Positions 37,960-46,197 are shown, counted from the stretch's first letter. The stretch is DNA of 64,000 nt from CBDFGS01 sp965247255 (GCA_965247255.1 CBDFGS010000013.1:496001-560000), one strand, 5' to 3'. Notes: generated from the sequence alone by a model not told the origin. Program-made: numbers and translations.

Positions 37960-39345
37960 GTGCACACGAAAATGAAGACGAAGCTGCTTACCGACGAAGA
38001 GATGATGGGCTACGTCAGGAACGGATTTCTGGCAGTCAGACCAGACCTCCCCTCCGGGTTCGACCGAGAGATGTTCACACGAATTGAGCGGCTTTTCGAG
38101 GAGGAGGGCCAGCCCGGCAACAACCTGATCGCGCGAATACCCGATCTGAAGGTTATATTCGACGATCCGAGCGTCGACGGTGCTCTGAGAGCAATGCTCG
38201 GACCCAACTACTACGCGCACCCTCATCGTCACGTGCACTTCAACCGTCCCGGCAGTGAGGGCCAGGGCCTCCACATGGACGGCTTCACGCGGCGACGTCA
38301 CCACACCCGCTGGGCCTTGGCGATGTATTACCCGCAGGACACGACCGAGGATATGGGGCCTACGGCAGTGCTTTCGGGGAGCCACTACTACGGCAACAGG
38401 GACCGCAAGGACCCGCCCTGGGGCGGCAAGGAGGGCGGCACGCTCCTTGCGGGCGCCGCCGGTACGGTGAACATCGTACATTACGATCTGTGGCATCGTG
38501 GCACCGCTAACCGCAGCGAGAAGAACCGCTACATGATGAAATTCCTATTTGCGCGGATGGAGGAGCCTCGTAGCCCAAGCTGGGACCATCAGAATCCAGG
38601 GTGGGAATCGATAGCCGACGATGAGCACGCCGCTATCTGGGCGCATCACTGGGCGTGGAACCGCGGCGAAAGAAACGGCGTGGGCGCTCACGACAGCCAC
38701 AGTGTGGCGCGGCTCATGGAAGGCGTGCGTGACTCGTCGCCGCAGGTCAGTACTCGAGCCGCATATGAGCTTGGCGCGATGGGCGAGCGCGTGGTCGACG
38801 GCGTAACGAAGCTTCTGGCGGAGGAGTCGGAGTTCGTTCGCCGGAACGCGAGCTACGCCCTGACGGCCATCGGCGAGCCGGCGGTGGGGGCCCTCGTCGC
38901 CGCGCTGGAAAGTGACGACTGGTGGACTCGCGACAGCGCGGCCGAGACGCTGGGGGACCTGGGCCTATCCGCTCGTTCCGCGGTCCCCGCGCTGGCCAAG
39001 TCGCTGCAAGACGAAAGCCCGGAGGTGCGGGCCCACGTCGCCGAGGCGCTCGGGACCGCCGGTCAAACGGGGTCCGAGGGTGTCGGCGCGCTCATTTCGG
39101 CGCTGAGGGATGAGGAAGACCTAGTGCGTCGCAGCGCGGCTCTGGCGCTGGGCCGAACAGGGGAGCACGCCGAGGAGGCGGTCCCGGCCTTGACCGCTGC
39201 GCTGGGAGATGGGGACAGGTACGTTCGCGGGAAGGCGGTCCACGCGCTTCAGCGAATCGGCACGGCCGAGGCGCAGGAGGCGTTGACGGAGTATCTGATC
39301 ACGGCGCGATGGGACCCGCTCACCGGCGCGGGGAGTTACTACTAG
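37960..39345 (+). CDS. Phytanoyl-CoA dioxygenase domain fused to HEAT repeats
   Basis: 461 residues. Residues 1-235 form a PhyH-type Fe(II)/2-oxoglutarate oxygenase: H105 and D107 in GLHMDGF, the distal H179 in DLWHRG, and R190 as likely 2-oxoglutarate ligand. Residues about 240-440 are five or six HEAT/PBS-lyase-like repeats of about 31 residues (VRRNASYALTAIGEPAV, VRAHVAEALGTAG, VRRSAALALGRTG). The repeats probably bind a partner or substrate protein. GTG 37960 follows GGGAGGT at five bases; ATG 37972 is an alternative. It is followed on the opposite strand by enolase-superfamily genes. The substrate is unknown. Confidence 0.8.
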   Translation: MHTKMKTKLLTDEEMMGYVRNGFLAVRPDLPSGFDREMFTRIERLFEEEGQPGNNLIARIPDLKVIFDDPSVDGALRAMLGPNYYAHPHRHVHFNRPGSEGQGLHMDGFTRRRHHTRWALAMYYPQDTTEDMGPTAVLSGSHYYGNRDRKDPPWGGKEGGTLLAGAAGTVNIVHYDLWHRGTANRSEKNRYMMKFLFARMEEPRSPSWDHQNPGWESIADDEHAAIWAHHWAWNRGERNGVGAHDSHSVARLMEGVRDSSPQVSTRAAYELGAMGERVVDGVTKLLAEESEFVRRNASYALTAIGEPAVGALVAALESDDWWTRDSAAETLGDLGLSARSAVPALAKSLQDESPEVRAHVAEALGTAGQTGSEGVGALISALRDEEDLVRRSAALALGRTGEHAEEAVPALTAALGDGDRYVRGKAVHALQRIGTAEAQEALTEYLITARWDPLTGAGSYY

Positions 39346-39431
39346 GGCAGGAGCGGGCGGGAAGCGGCGGGGCGCGTCTGGCGGCGTGGGCGCGGCAAGC
39401 AGCGCCCCTACGATGGGGTCGGCGTGGGGGG

Positions 39432-39468
39432 AAATCCCCCCGGGCCCCCCTTTTTTAAAGGGGGGAGG
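39432..39468 (+). repeat. C-rich/G-rich palindromic repeat, copy 6
   Basis: AAATCCCCCCGGGCCCCCC, TTTTTTAAA, then GGGGGGA. Confidence 0.65.
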
Positions 39469-39496
39469 ACGAGGAACCCCTGATCGTTTCATTGGG

Positions 39497-39598
39497 CTTT
39501 GCACTAAAACTCGCAATGTGTGGCCTTGGTTAGACAAACCTTTCCTGGGCGAGGTCGAAGGGCTCACCGCGAACGTAGCTTGAAACTCACCGTTCGTC
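39497..39598 (-). repeat. 100-bp dispersed repeat, copy 2
   Basis: Inverted relative to 29269-29368. On the minus strand it reads GACGAACGGTGAGTTTCAAG and ends GCGAGTTTTAGTGCAA. Confidence 0.65.
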
Positions 39599-39767
39599 AC
39601 TTCGGCGGGCTCAGCGCAGGCTCTAAGCAGATCGAAGGACAGTTCGCCAAGAGCGACACTTTTCGTGCAAAGCCGTTTCATTGCAAGAGGGGATTTGGGG
39701 GGCTTAGGCGCAGGGCAGGGCCTATGCGGCGGCGCGGCAAGCAGCGCCCCTACGAGGCGATGCGGGG

Positions 39768-40913
39768 TTATATGAACGCGGGGCTGCCGTCGGGGCGGCG
39801 CGGGGAGCCTCGGTCCCAGCGCTGGTAGGGATGCCGCGATAGCGCGTCCTCGTTCACCTCTATCCCCCATCCAGGAGCCTCCGGGACGTCAATGTGCCCG
39901 TCGACCGGCGTGAGGGGGCGGTCGACGAGCTCGCGCCTGATGCCAGATTGGTGTGGCACGAACTCCAGTATCAGGAAGTTCGGGGTGGACAGGGCGAAGT
40001 GGAGGTTGACCGCCGTGGCCACAGGTCCCATAGGGTTGTGCGGCGCTACCATCACGCCGTGCCCCTCGGCTATCGCCGCTATTTTCCGCATCTCCATAAG
40101 CCCGCCGCAGAGGCACACGTCCGGCTGGACGATGTCCGCGGCCTGGGAGCGCAGCAGGTCGTTGAACTCGAACTTGGCGTAGAGGCACTCCCCCGTCGCC
40201 ACCGGGATGGGCAGCTTCTTGCGCAGGTGGGCCATAGCCTGGATGTCTTCGGGCCGGATCGGCTCTTCGAAGAAGAAGGGGTTGTATGGCGCGACCGCGT
40301 TGGCAAGCTCCAGCGCGCGCGCCGGCTCGAACAGCTTGGCGTGGGGGTCCAACCCTATGTCGACGTCGTCGCCGACTGCTTTTCGCACAGCCTCCAGGAA
40401 GCGGGGCCCCTCGCGAAGCACTTGGTTCCATGGGCGGAGGTCCGGCTCCGGCGGGTAGGGACTCATCTTGAGCGCGGTGTATCCGTAGAGGTCGATCAGG
40501 GCGACGGCGCACTCCGCGGTCTCTTCCGGTGTGGTTGCGCGTCCGGGGCTCTGGTAGACGCGAACGCGATCTCGGACGCGACCGCCCAGGAGCTGGTACA
40601 CGGGTAAGCCGAAGCTTTTTGCCGAGATGTCCCACAGGGTGTGCTCGATGCCGCTGATGGCGGCCAGCCCGACCGCGCCGGGCGGGAAGCGAAGTCCCTG
40701 GTACATCAGCGCCCAGAGGTACTCGATATCGCGCGGGTCGTGGCCGATCAGCCAGTCTTTGAGGTAATCGACTGTCTCGACGACGGCCAGGTCGGGCCCG
40801 ACGCTGTAGGCCTCCCCCCAGCCGTGGATACCGGCGTCGGTCTCGGTCTTTACGAGCGGGATGTTGCGGAGGCCGTCGCTGACGGCGTAGCAGGTGATGT
40901 TGGTTATCTTCAT
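39768..40913 (-). CDS. Enolase-superfamily protein (mandelate racemase / galactonate dehydratase-like)
   Basis: 381 residues. The capping domain is at the N-terminus (HGWGEAYSVG). The barrel carries the three metal ligands D189 (GLDPHAKL), E216/E217 (FFFEEPI) and E242 (PVATGE). APHNPMGPVATAVNLH near residue 290 resembles the catalytic His segment of acid-sugar dehydratases such as galactonate dehydratase. Such enzymes abstract a proton alpha to a carboxylate. The exact sugar acid is unknown. A truncated start of a related gene lies just upstream (41020-41057). Confidence 0.85.
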   Translation of the reverse strand: MKITNITCYAVSDGLRNIPLVKTETDAGIHGWGEAYSVGPDLAVVETVDYLKDWLIGHDPRDIEYLWALMYQGLRFPPGAVGLAAISGIEHTLWDISAKSFGLPVYQLLGGRVRDRVRVYQSPGRATTPEETAECAVALIDLYGYTALKMSPYPPEPDLRPWNQVLREGPRFLEAVRKAVGDDVDIGLDPHAKLFEPARALELANAVAPYNPFFFEEPIRPEDIQAMAHLRKKLPIPVATGECLYAKFEFNDLLRSQAADIVQPDVCLCGGLMEMRKIAAIAEGHGVMVAPHNPMGPVATAVNLHFALSTPNFLILEFVPHQSGIRRELVDRPLTPVDGHIDVPEAPGWGIEVNEDALSRHPYQRWDRGSPRRPDGSPAFI

Positions 40914-40945
40914 GCTAGGTGTCCTGCGTCAGGGAAGAAGAGCCC

Positions 40946-40981
40946 TCACCTCAGTCCTCTCCCAGTGGCGGGAGAGGAGGT
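40946..40981. repeat. Dispersed repeat CCTCACC...GGGAGAGG
   Basis: It is related to the unit at 9513-9552 (CTCTCCCAGTGGCGGGAGAG core, an imperfect palindrome). It separates a truncated enolase start from the intact gene. Confidence 0.5.
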
Positions 40982-41019
40982 AAGAACGAACGCTGTCGCG
41001 CAGACATGGATAGGCTCTG

Positions 41020-41057
41020 GGGAAGCGGTGTGGCAGGCGATGTTGGTTATTTGCACT
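41020..41057 (-). pseudogene. Truncated start of an enolase-superfamily paralogue
   Basis: From GTG 41057 the minus strand encodes VQITNIACHTAS, matching the start of the downstream gene (MKITNITCYAVS); 24 of the first 30 bases agree. Homology ends before the dispersed repeat at 40981. Confidence 0.5.
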
Positions 41058-41175
41058 ATGTGACTCCCTACGAGGGTCGGGGTGGTCCCAGCCGTGGCAA
41101 GACCCCCACGCCAGGTCCTTCGGTCGGCGGCCTCCTCAGGACGACAGTTGGGAAGCCTCATCGCCGGGTTCGCCA

Positions 41176-42219
41176 CTAGGAGCCCTCCGGGTCAACGCCA
41201 AGGCCGGGGCGAGTTGGTAAAGGCAGGTAGCCATCGGATGGCCTCTCGGCCCCGTTTAAGAACGGGGCGCCAGGCTCGTCGTCGAACTCCATTATGGCGA
41301 GGTTGGGCGTGACGGCAGAGAGGTGGAGGCTCGCCGCGGTGGCGAGGGGGCCGGGGTGGTTTCTGGGCGCGACGGTGACGTAGCTCGCCTCGGCGATGGC
41401 GGCTACTTTCTTAGCTTCCAGGATGCCGCCGCAGCGGCGGAGGTCAAGCCTAACGATGTCAGCAGCTCGGGAGTCGATCAGCTTCACGAAGTCCGCGAGG
41501 CTCGAGAGGGTACCGCCGGCGGCGAGGGGCACGTCCGACTGCTCTTGAACGCGAGATAGCGTTGGGACATCGTCGGCGCCGAGGGCGTCCTCAATGAACA
41601 TGGGCCGAAACGGCGAGAGGGCCTTGACCATCTCGACTGCCCTCTCTGGACCGCTGGCCGATCTCTGGAGGTCCAGGGCGATGTCGGTGTCGTCGCCGAC
41701 GGCACTTCTGAGTGCCTCGACGGTCCGTGCGGTCTCGCTGACCACCTCTTGCCACGGGAGTGCTCCCCAGCCCTCGGGCAAAGGGGCCGCCTGGACGGCT
41801 GTGTATCCTTCCCTGACCAAGTTCCCTGCCTGCTCAACAAGCTTGTCGTAGGTCGGCGCGCGAACGACGTGGCATACGCGGACCCTGTCCCTGAACTTTC
41901 CCCCCAGCAATACATAGGTGGGTACTCCGGCCGCCTTGCCGGCGATGTCCCAGAGCGCGCTCTCGATGGCGGAGATTGCGGGCATCGCGGCCCGACGGTC
42001 CGCATCAGGAGCGCGCTGCTGCATGCGCTCCACGAGCCACGCGATGCGGGCCGGGTCTTGGTGGATCAACGCGGGCTTGAGGGCGTCGACTACATCGAGG
42101 ACGCCGGAATCCACGCCCCCTCCGCCTACGATTCCTTCGTCCGTGAGGACCTGCACGACGGTTGAGTCGCGCTCGACGGCATTTTTTGGCTTGATGTTCT
42201 GGACGTCTGTGATCTTCAT
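41176..42219 (-). CDS. Divergent enolase-superfamily protein lacking one metal ligand
   Basis: 347 residues from ATG 42219 (MKITDVQNIK). The fold is clearly that of the enolase superfamily (SALWDIAGKAAGVPTYVLLGG). Metal ligands D183 (ALDLQ) and E210 (MFIEDAL) are present, but the third position, normally ATGE, reads AAGG (G236), and the usual lysine of the KxK/LK motif is replaced (TAVQAAP). APRNHPGPLATAASLH replaces the catalytic-His block of its neighbour. It may bind without metal-dependent catalysis, or use another chemistry. It is co-oriented with the canonical paralogue downstream. Confidence 0.8.
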   Translation of the reverse strand: MKITDVQNIKPKNAVERDSTVVQVLTDEGIVGGGGVDSGVLDVVDALKPALIHQDPARIAWLVERMQQRAPDADRRAAMPAISAIESALWDIAGKAAGVPTYVLLGGKFRDRVRVCHVVRAPTYDKLVEQAGNLVREGYTAVQAAPLPEGWGALPWQEVVSETARTVEALRSAVGDDTDIALDLQRSASGPERAVEMVKALSPFRPMFIEDALGADDVPTLSRVQEQSDVPLAAGGTLSSLADFVKLIDSRAADIVRLDLRRCGGILEAKKVAAIAEASYVTVAPRNHPGPLATAASLHLSAVTPNLAIMEFDDEPGAPFLNGAERPSDGYLPLPTRPGLGVDPEGS

Positions 42220-42376
42220 GCGGGCCCAATTTAACACAGGGAGACGCCAGCCGTCATGATCTACCGGCTTAAGAAGACGATGAACGGCGATACTATGGGT
42301 TTAGGTATATCGAAAACGGCGTGGAGTGCAATGATAGCGCCGTAATAAGGTACATATGAGTGTATTGAGCTATGGA

Positions 42377-42405
42377 TTGACACTAGCACGTCGCACTGCT
42401 AGCCT
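42377..42405 (+). promoter_or_regulatory. Promoter with palindromic operator upstream of PhyH gene
   Basis: TTGACA (42377-42382) and TAGCCT (42400-42405) are 17 bp apart. The spacer contains an inverted repeat CTAGCA/TGCTAG (42383-42388, 42397-42402) reaching into the -10 box, a likely repressor site. Confidence 0.4.
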
Positions 42406-42464
42406 TTGCACTCGTTAGGTTATTTTTGAGTTCTGGGGTCGGCCAGCAGGATGAGGGAGGCGAC

Positions 42465-43352
42465 ATGGGAACCGGCAATCACGTGATGTCGGACGAAGAG
42501 AAGTACTTTTTCGATCTCACCGGATACCTCATCCTGCGTGGAGTGCTTAGCGCTGAGGAGGTGGCCGAGTGCAACCGCGGGATCGACCGCTTCGCAGACC
42601 AGGTGGCGCCGCGCAAGAACCTGCCGGAGGGCGGACTGGCGCGTGACTCGAAGCGGTTGCAAGGGACGGCGGGTCGGCCGGAGCTGGTCGGAATGCTGGG
42701 CTGGCCATCACCGTGGCGGGAACCCTTCCGAAAGCTGCTGGTGCACCCCGCAGTCGTGTCGCGTCTCAACGAGATCTCAGGCAAGGGGTTCCGACTGGAC
42801 CACGGTCCGGGCTTCATTGGCGGAGTGAAGGGCGCCGAGGGCCACAAGCTGCACGGGTCGGGGGAGCCCTTCGAGCCGGTAATCTGGTACCACGAGCAGA
42901 ATGGCCGCATCTTCTGCCGGGGGGTCACGGTGGCGTGGCAGCTGGCCGACGTAAACGAAGGGGACGGTGGGTTCGCAATTGTGCCGGGTGGCCACAAGAC
43001 CGCGGAGCCAACCCCTGAAGGCGTCAAGACGGTGGACGACGACATGGACGTCGTGGTCCAGCCTGTGATGAAGGCCGGAGACGTGCTGTTCTTCGCCGAG
43101 ACCACTACTCACGGGACTCTGCCGTGGCAGGGAGATCACGAGCGACGATCGGTCCTGTATAAGTACGCGTCTCGCGCGGCGGTGCGCGACCGGGGGCAGT
43201 ACTTCGAGCCGGAGAAGCGGTTCGGCGAGTGGACCAACGATCTGACGCCGGAACAGCGCGCGGTGCTCTACGGGCCTGGCAACCTGACGGCGGGACTGCT
43301 GCCGGTGTTGGCTTCGGACGGCGAGCGCGCCTGGATCGACGGCGAGCGCTGA
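42465..43352 (+). CDS. Phytanoyl-CoA dioxygenase family protein
   Basis: 295 residues from ATG 42465, which has AGGGAGG four bases upstream; a TTG at 42426 would give 308. It belongs to the PhyH subfamily with WYHEQNG, WQLADVNEGDGGFAIVPGGHK (about 158-178), AGDVLFFAETTTHGTLPW (distal His216) and a conserved RRSVLYKYA. The proximal motif is not a plain HxD; H143 with a nearby acid or amide takes its place, as is usual in this subfamily. It probably acts on a small hydrophobic or secondary metabolite, which is not known. The paralogous gene follows 58 bp later. Confidence 0.82.
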   Translation: MGTGNHVMSDEEKYFFDLTGYLILRGVLSAEEVAECNRGIDRFADQVAPRKNLPEGGLARDSKRLQGTAGRPELVGMLGWPSPWREPFRKLLVHPAVVSRLNEISGKGFRLDHGPGFIGGVKGAEGHKLHGSGEPFEPVIWYHEQNGRIFCRGVTVAWQLADVNEGDGGFAIVPGGHKTAEPTPEGVKTVDDDMDVVVQPVMKAGDVLFFAETTTHGTLPWQGDHERRSVLYKYASRAAVRDRGQYFEPEKRFGEWTNDLTPEQRAVLYGPGNLTAGLLPVLASDGERAWIDGER

Positions 43353-43410
43353 TCTGCCGTCACCGTTTGGATATTCGCAACGCATCGTAGGAGATTCAGG
43401 AGGCTAGGAA

Positions 43411-44292
43411 ATGGACCCACGGGAGCGCTACTTCTGGGACCTCAACGGCTACCTGATACTGCGTGGCGTCTTGGGAGCAGCGGAGGTCGACGCTGCCAAC
43501 GAGGCGATCGACCACTACTCGCACACGATGGAAATGGACGAAGCGAACCGCGGCGCCCGCGACTCCCGCTCTCTGCGGGGCACGGGCCGCCAAACGCTTC
43601 ACGGCCTGCTCGAGCTCGACAAGCCGTACTGCGATGCGTTCAGGGACATGCTGGCGCACCCGGCCCTCGTGGCGAGGCTGAACGTGATGTGCGGGACCGG
43701 GTTCCGCCTCGATCACGGCCCTTTGCTGATAAGCGGGGTCAAGGGCACGGAGGGGCTCACGATGCACGGCGCGGGCGAGCCACACCGGCCCTTCGTCGCT
43801 TACCACCACCAGAATGGCACCACCTACTGCGGAGGCGTCACCGTTACCTGGCAGCTCGCGAACGTGAACGCGGGGGATGGAGGGTTCGCCTGCGTACCCG
43901 GAAGTCACAAGTCCAGATTCCCCATGCCCAGCGGGGTACGCACCGCGGACGACGACATGGGGCTGATCGTGCAGCCGGAGTTCAAGGCCGGGGACCTGCT
44001 CTTCTTCATGGATGGCGCGCTGACGCACGGCACGCTTCCTTGGACGAGCGACGGGAAGCGGCGCTCGGTGCTGTTCAAGTACGCTGCGAGGTCTGCGGTC
44101 CGCTACGGTCCGGCCCAGGACCTTGCCGCTCCGGAGATCTTCTGGGGCGGCGGCACCGTGGAGGGCATGACCGAGGAGCAGCTCGCCGTGATGTGGGGGC
44201 CGTATACGGGGCGAGACGGCAAGGTGCCGAGCCTCGAGGTCAGCGAAGGTGGGGTCGTGAGGGTGGAGGCGGGCGAGAGCATTTACGCCTAG
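43411..44292 (+). CDS. Phytanoyl-CoA dioxygenase family protein, paralogue
   Basis: 293 residues, homologous to the preceding protein over its whole length. It has YHHQNGTTYCGGVTVTWQL, VNAGDGGFACVPGSHK and a distal His in DGALTHGTLPW, followed by RRSVLFKYAARSAV. The ATG has an AGGAGG site upstream. The pair looks like a tandem duplication under the promoter at 42377. The C-terminal 30 residues differ most between the copies, which may reflect different substrates. Confidence 0.82.
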   Translation: MDPRERYFWDLNGYLILRGVLGAAEVDAANEAIDHYSHTMEMDEANRGARDSRSLRGTGRQTLHGLLELDKPYCDAFRDMLAHPALVARLNVMCGTGFRLDHGPLLISGVKGTEGLTMHGAGEPHRPFVAYHHQNGTTYCGGVTVTWQLANVNAGDGGFACVPGSHKSRFPMPSGVRTADDDMGLIVQPEFKAGDLLFFMDGALTHGTLPWTSDGKRRSVLFKYAARSAVRYGPAQDLAAPEIFWGGGTVEGMTEEQLAVMWGPYTGRDGKVPSLEVSEGGVVRVEAGESIYA

Positions 44293-44723
44293 CTTCCTGA
44301 ATCGTGCGTTCGATTCATTAATCGCGCCGTCTGTGGCGCCGGCTTGTGGTTGGAGAAGTAAACGCCTAGCATTACGTTTGATGGTACCCCTGACGAGTGG
44401 CAAAGGGAAGTGATAGTGTGGTCAAGATGCGGTAATAGATCCCCTCGACCACTCCTAGTGACCAAATAAACGGGGTGCTTCTATGGCACCCGTCGCCGAA
44501 GTCAGAAGGGACAGCGGCCAAGGGTCGCTTTCCATCCATTGGGTGCCGTCTTCAGCTTGGCCGGACCCTGGAGACCACCTTGATTAGCTGTTCACAGTTT
44601 GCAGCCGACCCTGGTAGTTTCGCTTGGCTTGGGGTTAGACGGAGGGCCGAAGGCAGAGCTAACGCGCGTCGTTCGGGACACCGAGCGCCACATTATGGCA
44701 TAAGAGATTTTGTTGATTTTCGT
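44293..44723. other. 431-bp gap before tRNA-Pro
   Basis: No gene is seen. It contains GCGCGTCGTTCGGGAC at about 44663, a copy of the tRNA-Pro anticodon arm that lies 82 bp downstream. Confidence 0.5.
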
Positions 44724-44799
44724 CGGGGTGTGGCGCAGTCGGTAGCGCGCGTCGTTCGGGACGACGAGGTCGCTGGTTCGAGTCCAGTCACCCCGACCA
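44724..44799 (+). tRNA. tRNA-Pro (anticodon CGG)
   Basis: The cloverleaf is complete: acceptor CGGGGTG/CACCCCG, D stem GCGC/GCGC, anticodon stem CGTCG/CGACG with loop TTCGGGA (anticodon CGG followed by G37), T arm GCTGG-TTCGAGT-CCAGT, discriminator A and encoded CCA. A strong terminator begins 12 bases later. Confidence 0.93.
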
Positions 44800-44811
44800 G
44801 AGAACCACAGA

Positions 44812-44839
44812 AGAGGCCTCCGTGCGTACGGAGGCCTCT
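44812..44839 (+). terminator. Terminator of tRNA-Pro
   Basis: A perfect 12-bp stem AGAGGCCTCCGT / ACGGAGGCCTCT with loop GCGT, followed by GTGATTCTT. Confidence 0.75.
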
Positions 44840-44938
44840 GTGATTCTTGGCCGCGGCTAGACGTTCTCCCCTTTTGTACATGTCAGTGTGTGGCGCTAGC
44901 GTGACCGTTTCCACAAATTCGGCCTCGAGGATAGCCCA

Positions 44939-45028
44939 TCAATGGGTGGAGACCTGATCAGTGCCGAAGCGCTTGCAGCGCTCGACGGTTTCTTCGATCT
45001 CGGTGCTAGCGCTGATCCCCAGCTTCAT
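44939..45028 (-). pseudogene. Truncated TIM-barrel isomerase start (29 codons)
   Basis: ATG 45028 follows a GGGAGG site and reads MKLGISASTEIEETVERCK, then stops after 29 codons. Its pattern resembles the start of the upstream isomerase-like gene. It appears to be the remaining 5' end of a second gene of the operon, cut off next to tRNA-Pro. Confidence 0.45.
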
Positions 45029-45059
45029 GATACGCATCGCCTCCCATCGCCGGGCGCCC

Positions 45060-46007
45060 TCATTCGACGCCATCCTGGACCTCGGCGACCCACCGCTTCA
45101 GGATCCTCGTTGCCTCCAGCTCCAGGTCCTCTCCCGGGTAGCGCGGGTGTCCCAGGTGCTCGGGGTGCATGAACCCGTGGTAACCGGCCTCTTGAAGCGC
45201 CCGTAGGGTGGCCGGGAAGTCGAGGTCGCCGGTGCCCGGGAATACCTCGCGGGCCTCCGGCCAGCGGCCGGCCAAGTCCCTGATCTGGACGAAGTTGATC
45301 TTCCCTTTGAACCTGGTGATCTGCTCCAGCGGGTCTGCGCCATGCATGTACATGCCCGTGCACATCGTCACGCCGTGGTATTCGCTTGGGACCTCCTCGA
45401 TCAGCCGCCTGATGTGCTGAGCGGTCCGGACGAGGAAGGGCCCGCGCCAGGTAGGATAGCGGTAATGCCGGTAGTCGTCGTCGGAGACGCCCCGCTCGAG
45501 AGCGTCTTCCCGCTGGTCGTCGCGCAGGGCCCGCCAGATACCGTGGTTGCCGATCTTGACCTTCGAGGTCTCCGCCTGGGCAACCAGTTCGCGGACGATG
45601 GAGAGCATGCCTTGCCAGTAGTCCTCGTCTTGCCCGGAGTCGGCGGGCTCGGGGATGCTGACGTAGTGGAGTTGTCTGTCGATCCCTAGCTCTCCCTGGA
45701 CCTCCAGGGCACGCAGCGCGGCGTCGATCTCCCGGCGATGGGCTGATGGATTGAGCACGATGTCCGCGTCGCTACCCAAGTGGCCCTTCTGGTTCATCGC
45801 CGCGATGGTGATCCCGGCGTCGGCAAGCCTGCCCTGGACCTCCCGCATGGCGCCGAGATCGGGCGCCCCGGTCTCTCGTGCGCCGGGCATGCTTGCCACA
45901 GCGACGGTCACGTGCTTGACGCCCAACTGTCGGCACCGCGCAATCATGGTGTGGACGTCGCCGCCTCTGAGCAGGCCGACGACCATGCCGCCGTTACCGC
46001 CATCCAT
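45060..46007 (-). CDS. Sugar isomerase/epimerase-like TIM-barrel (mannonate dehydratase-like)
   Basis: 315 residues. It has a xylose-isomerase-like TIM-barrel pattern: HVTVAVASMPG, GNHGIWRAL, GVTMCTGMYM, INFVQIRDLAG and, near the end, GTGDLDFPATLRAL and HGFMHPEHLG. The last blocks resemble mannonate dehydratase UxuA and related sugar-acid enzymes, which fits the nearby enolase-superfamily genes for sugar-acid use. The substrate is not known. The ATG start has a weak upstream site. A truncated relative follows 31 bases after the stop. Confidence 0.75.
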   Translation of the reverse strand: MDGGNGGMVVGLLRGGDVHTMIARCRQLGVKHVTVAVASMPGARETGAPDLGAMREVQGRLADAGITIAAMNQKGHLGSDADIVLNPSAHRREIDAALRALEVQGELGIDRQLHYVSIPEPADSGQDEDYWQGMLSIVRELVAQAETSKVKIGNHGIWRALRDDQREDALERGVSDDDYRHYRYPTWRGPFLVRTAQHIRRLIEEVPSEYHGVTMCTGMYMHGADPLEQITRFKGKINFVQIRDLAGRWPEAREVFPGTGDLDFPATLRALQEAGYHGFMHPEHLGHPRYPGEDLELEATRILKRWVAEVQDGVE

Positions 46008-46122
46008 TTCCGATGCTCCCAGGATTCACGGACCCAGCGCAAAGCGCGCCGAGTTTCAACAGAGCGATATTATATGCGGAATCTCGGACCTTTGTGCTCG
46101 TCGGTTCACCGGCGCGCATCGT

Positions 46123-46176
46123 ATGTCATACGACCTGCTGATCAAGGGCGGAACGGCTGCCACTAGGCAAGGGAGC
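46123..46176 (+). pseudogene. Truncated amidohydrolase gene start
   Basis: The frame from ATG 46123 reads MSYDLLIKGGTAATRQG, the typical N-terminus of dihydropyrimidinase/dihydroorotase-like amidohydrolases. Homology stops where the inverted-repeat unit begins (46178). The ribosome-binding site is weak. Confidence 0.4.
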
Positions 46177-46197
46177 CCGCGAAAGTTATCGGACCAT

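Larger units (their letters stand above)
39346..39767. other. 422-bp noncoding gap packed with dispersed repeats
   Basis: It lies between convergent genes and contains two GCGCGGCAAGCAGCGCCCCT units (39391, 39732), C-rich/G-rich copy 6 (39432-39468), the inverted 100-bp repeat (39497-39598) and a CTTCGGC-GGCTCAG unit (about 39600). No gene is seen. Confidence 0.6.
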
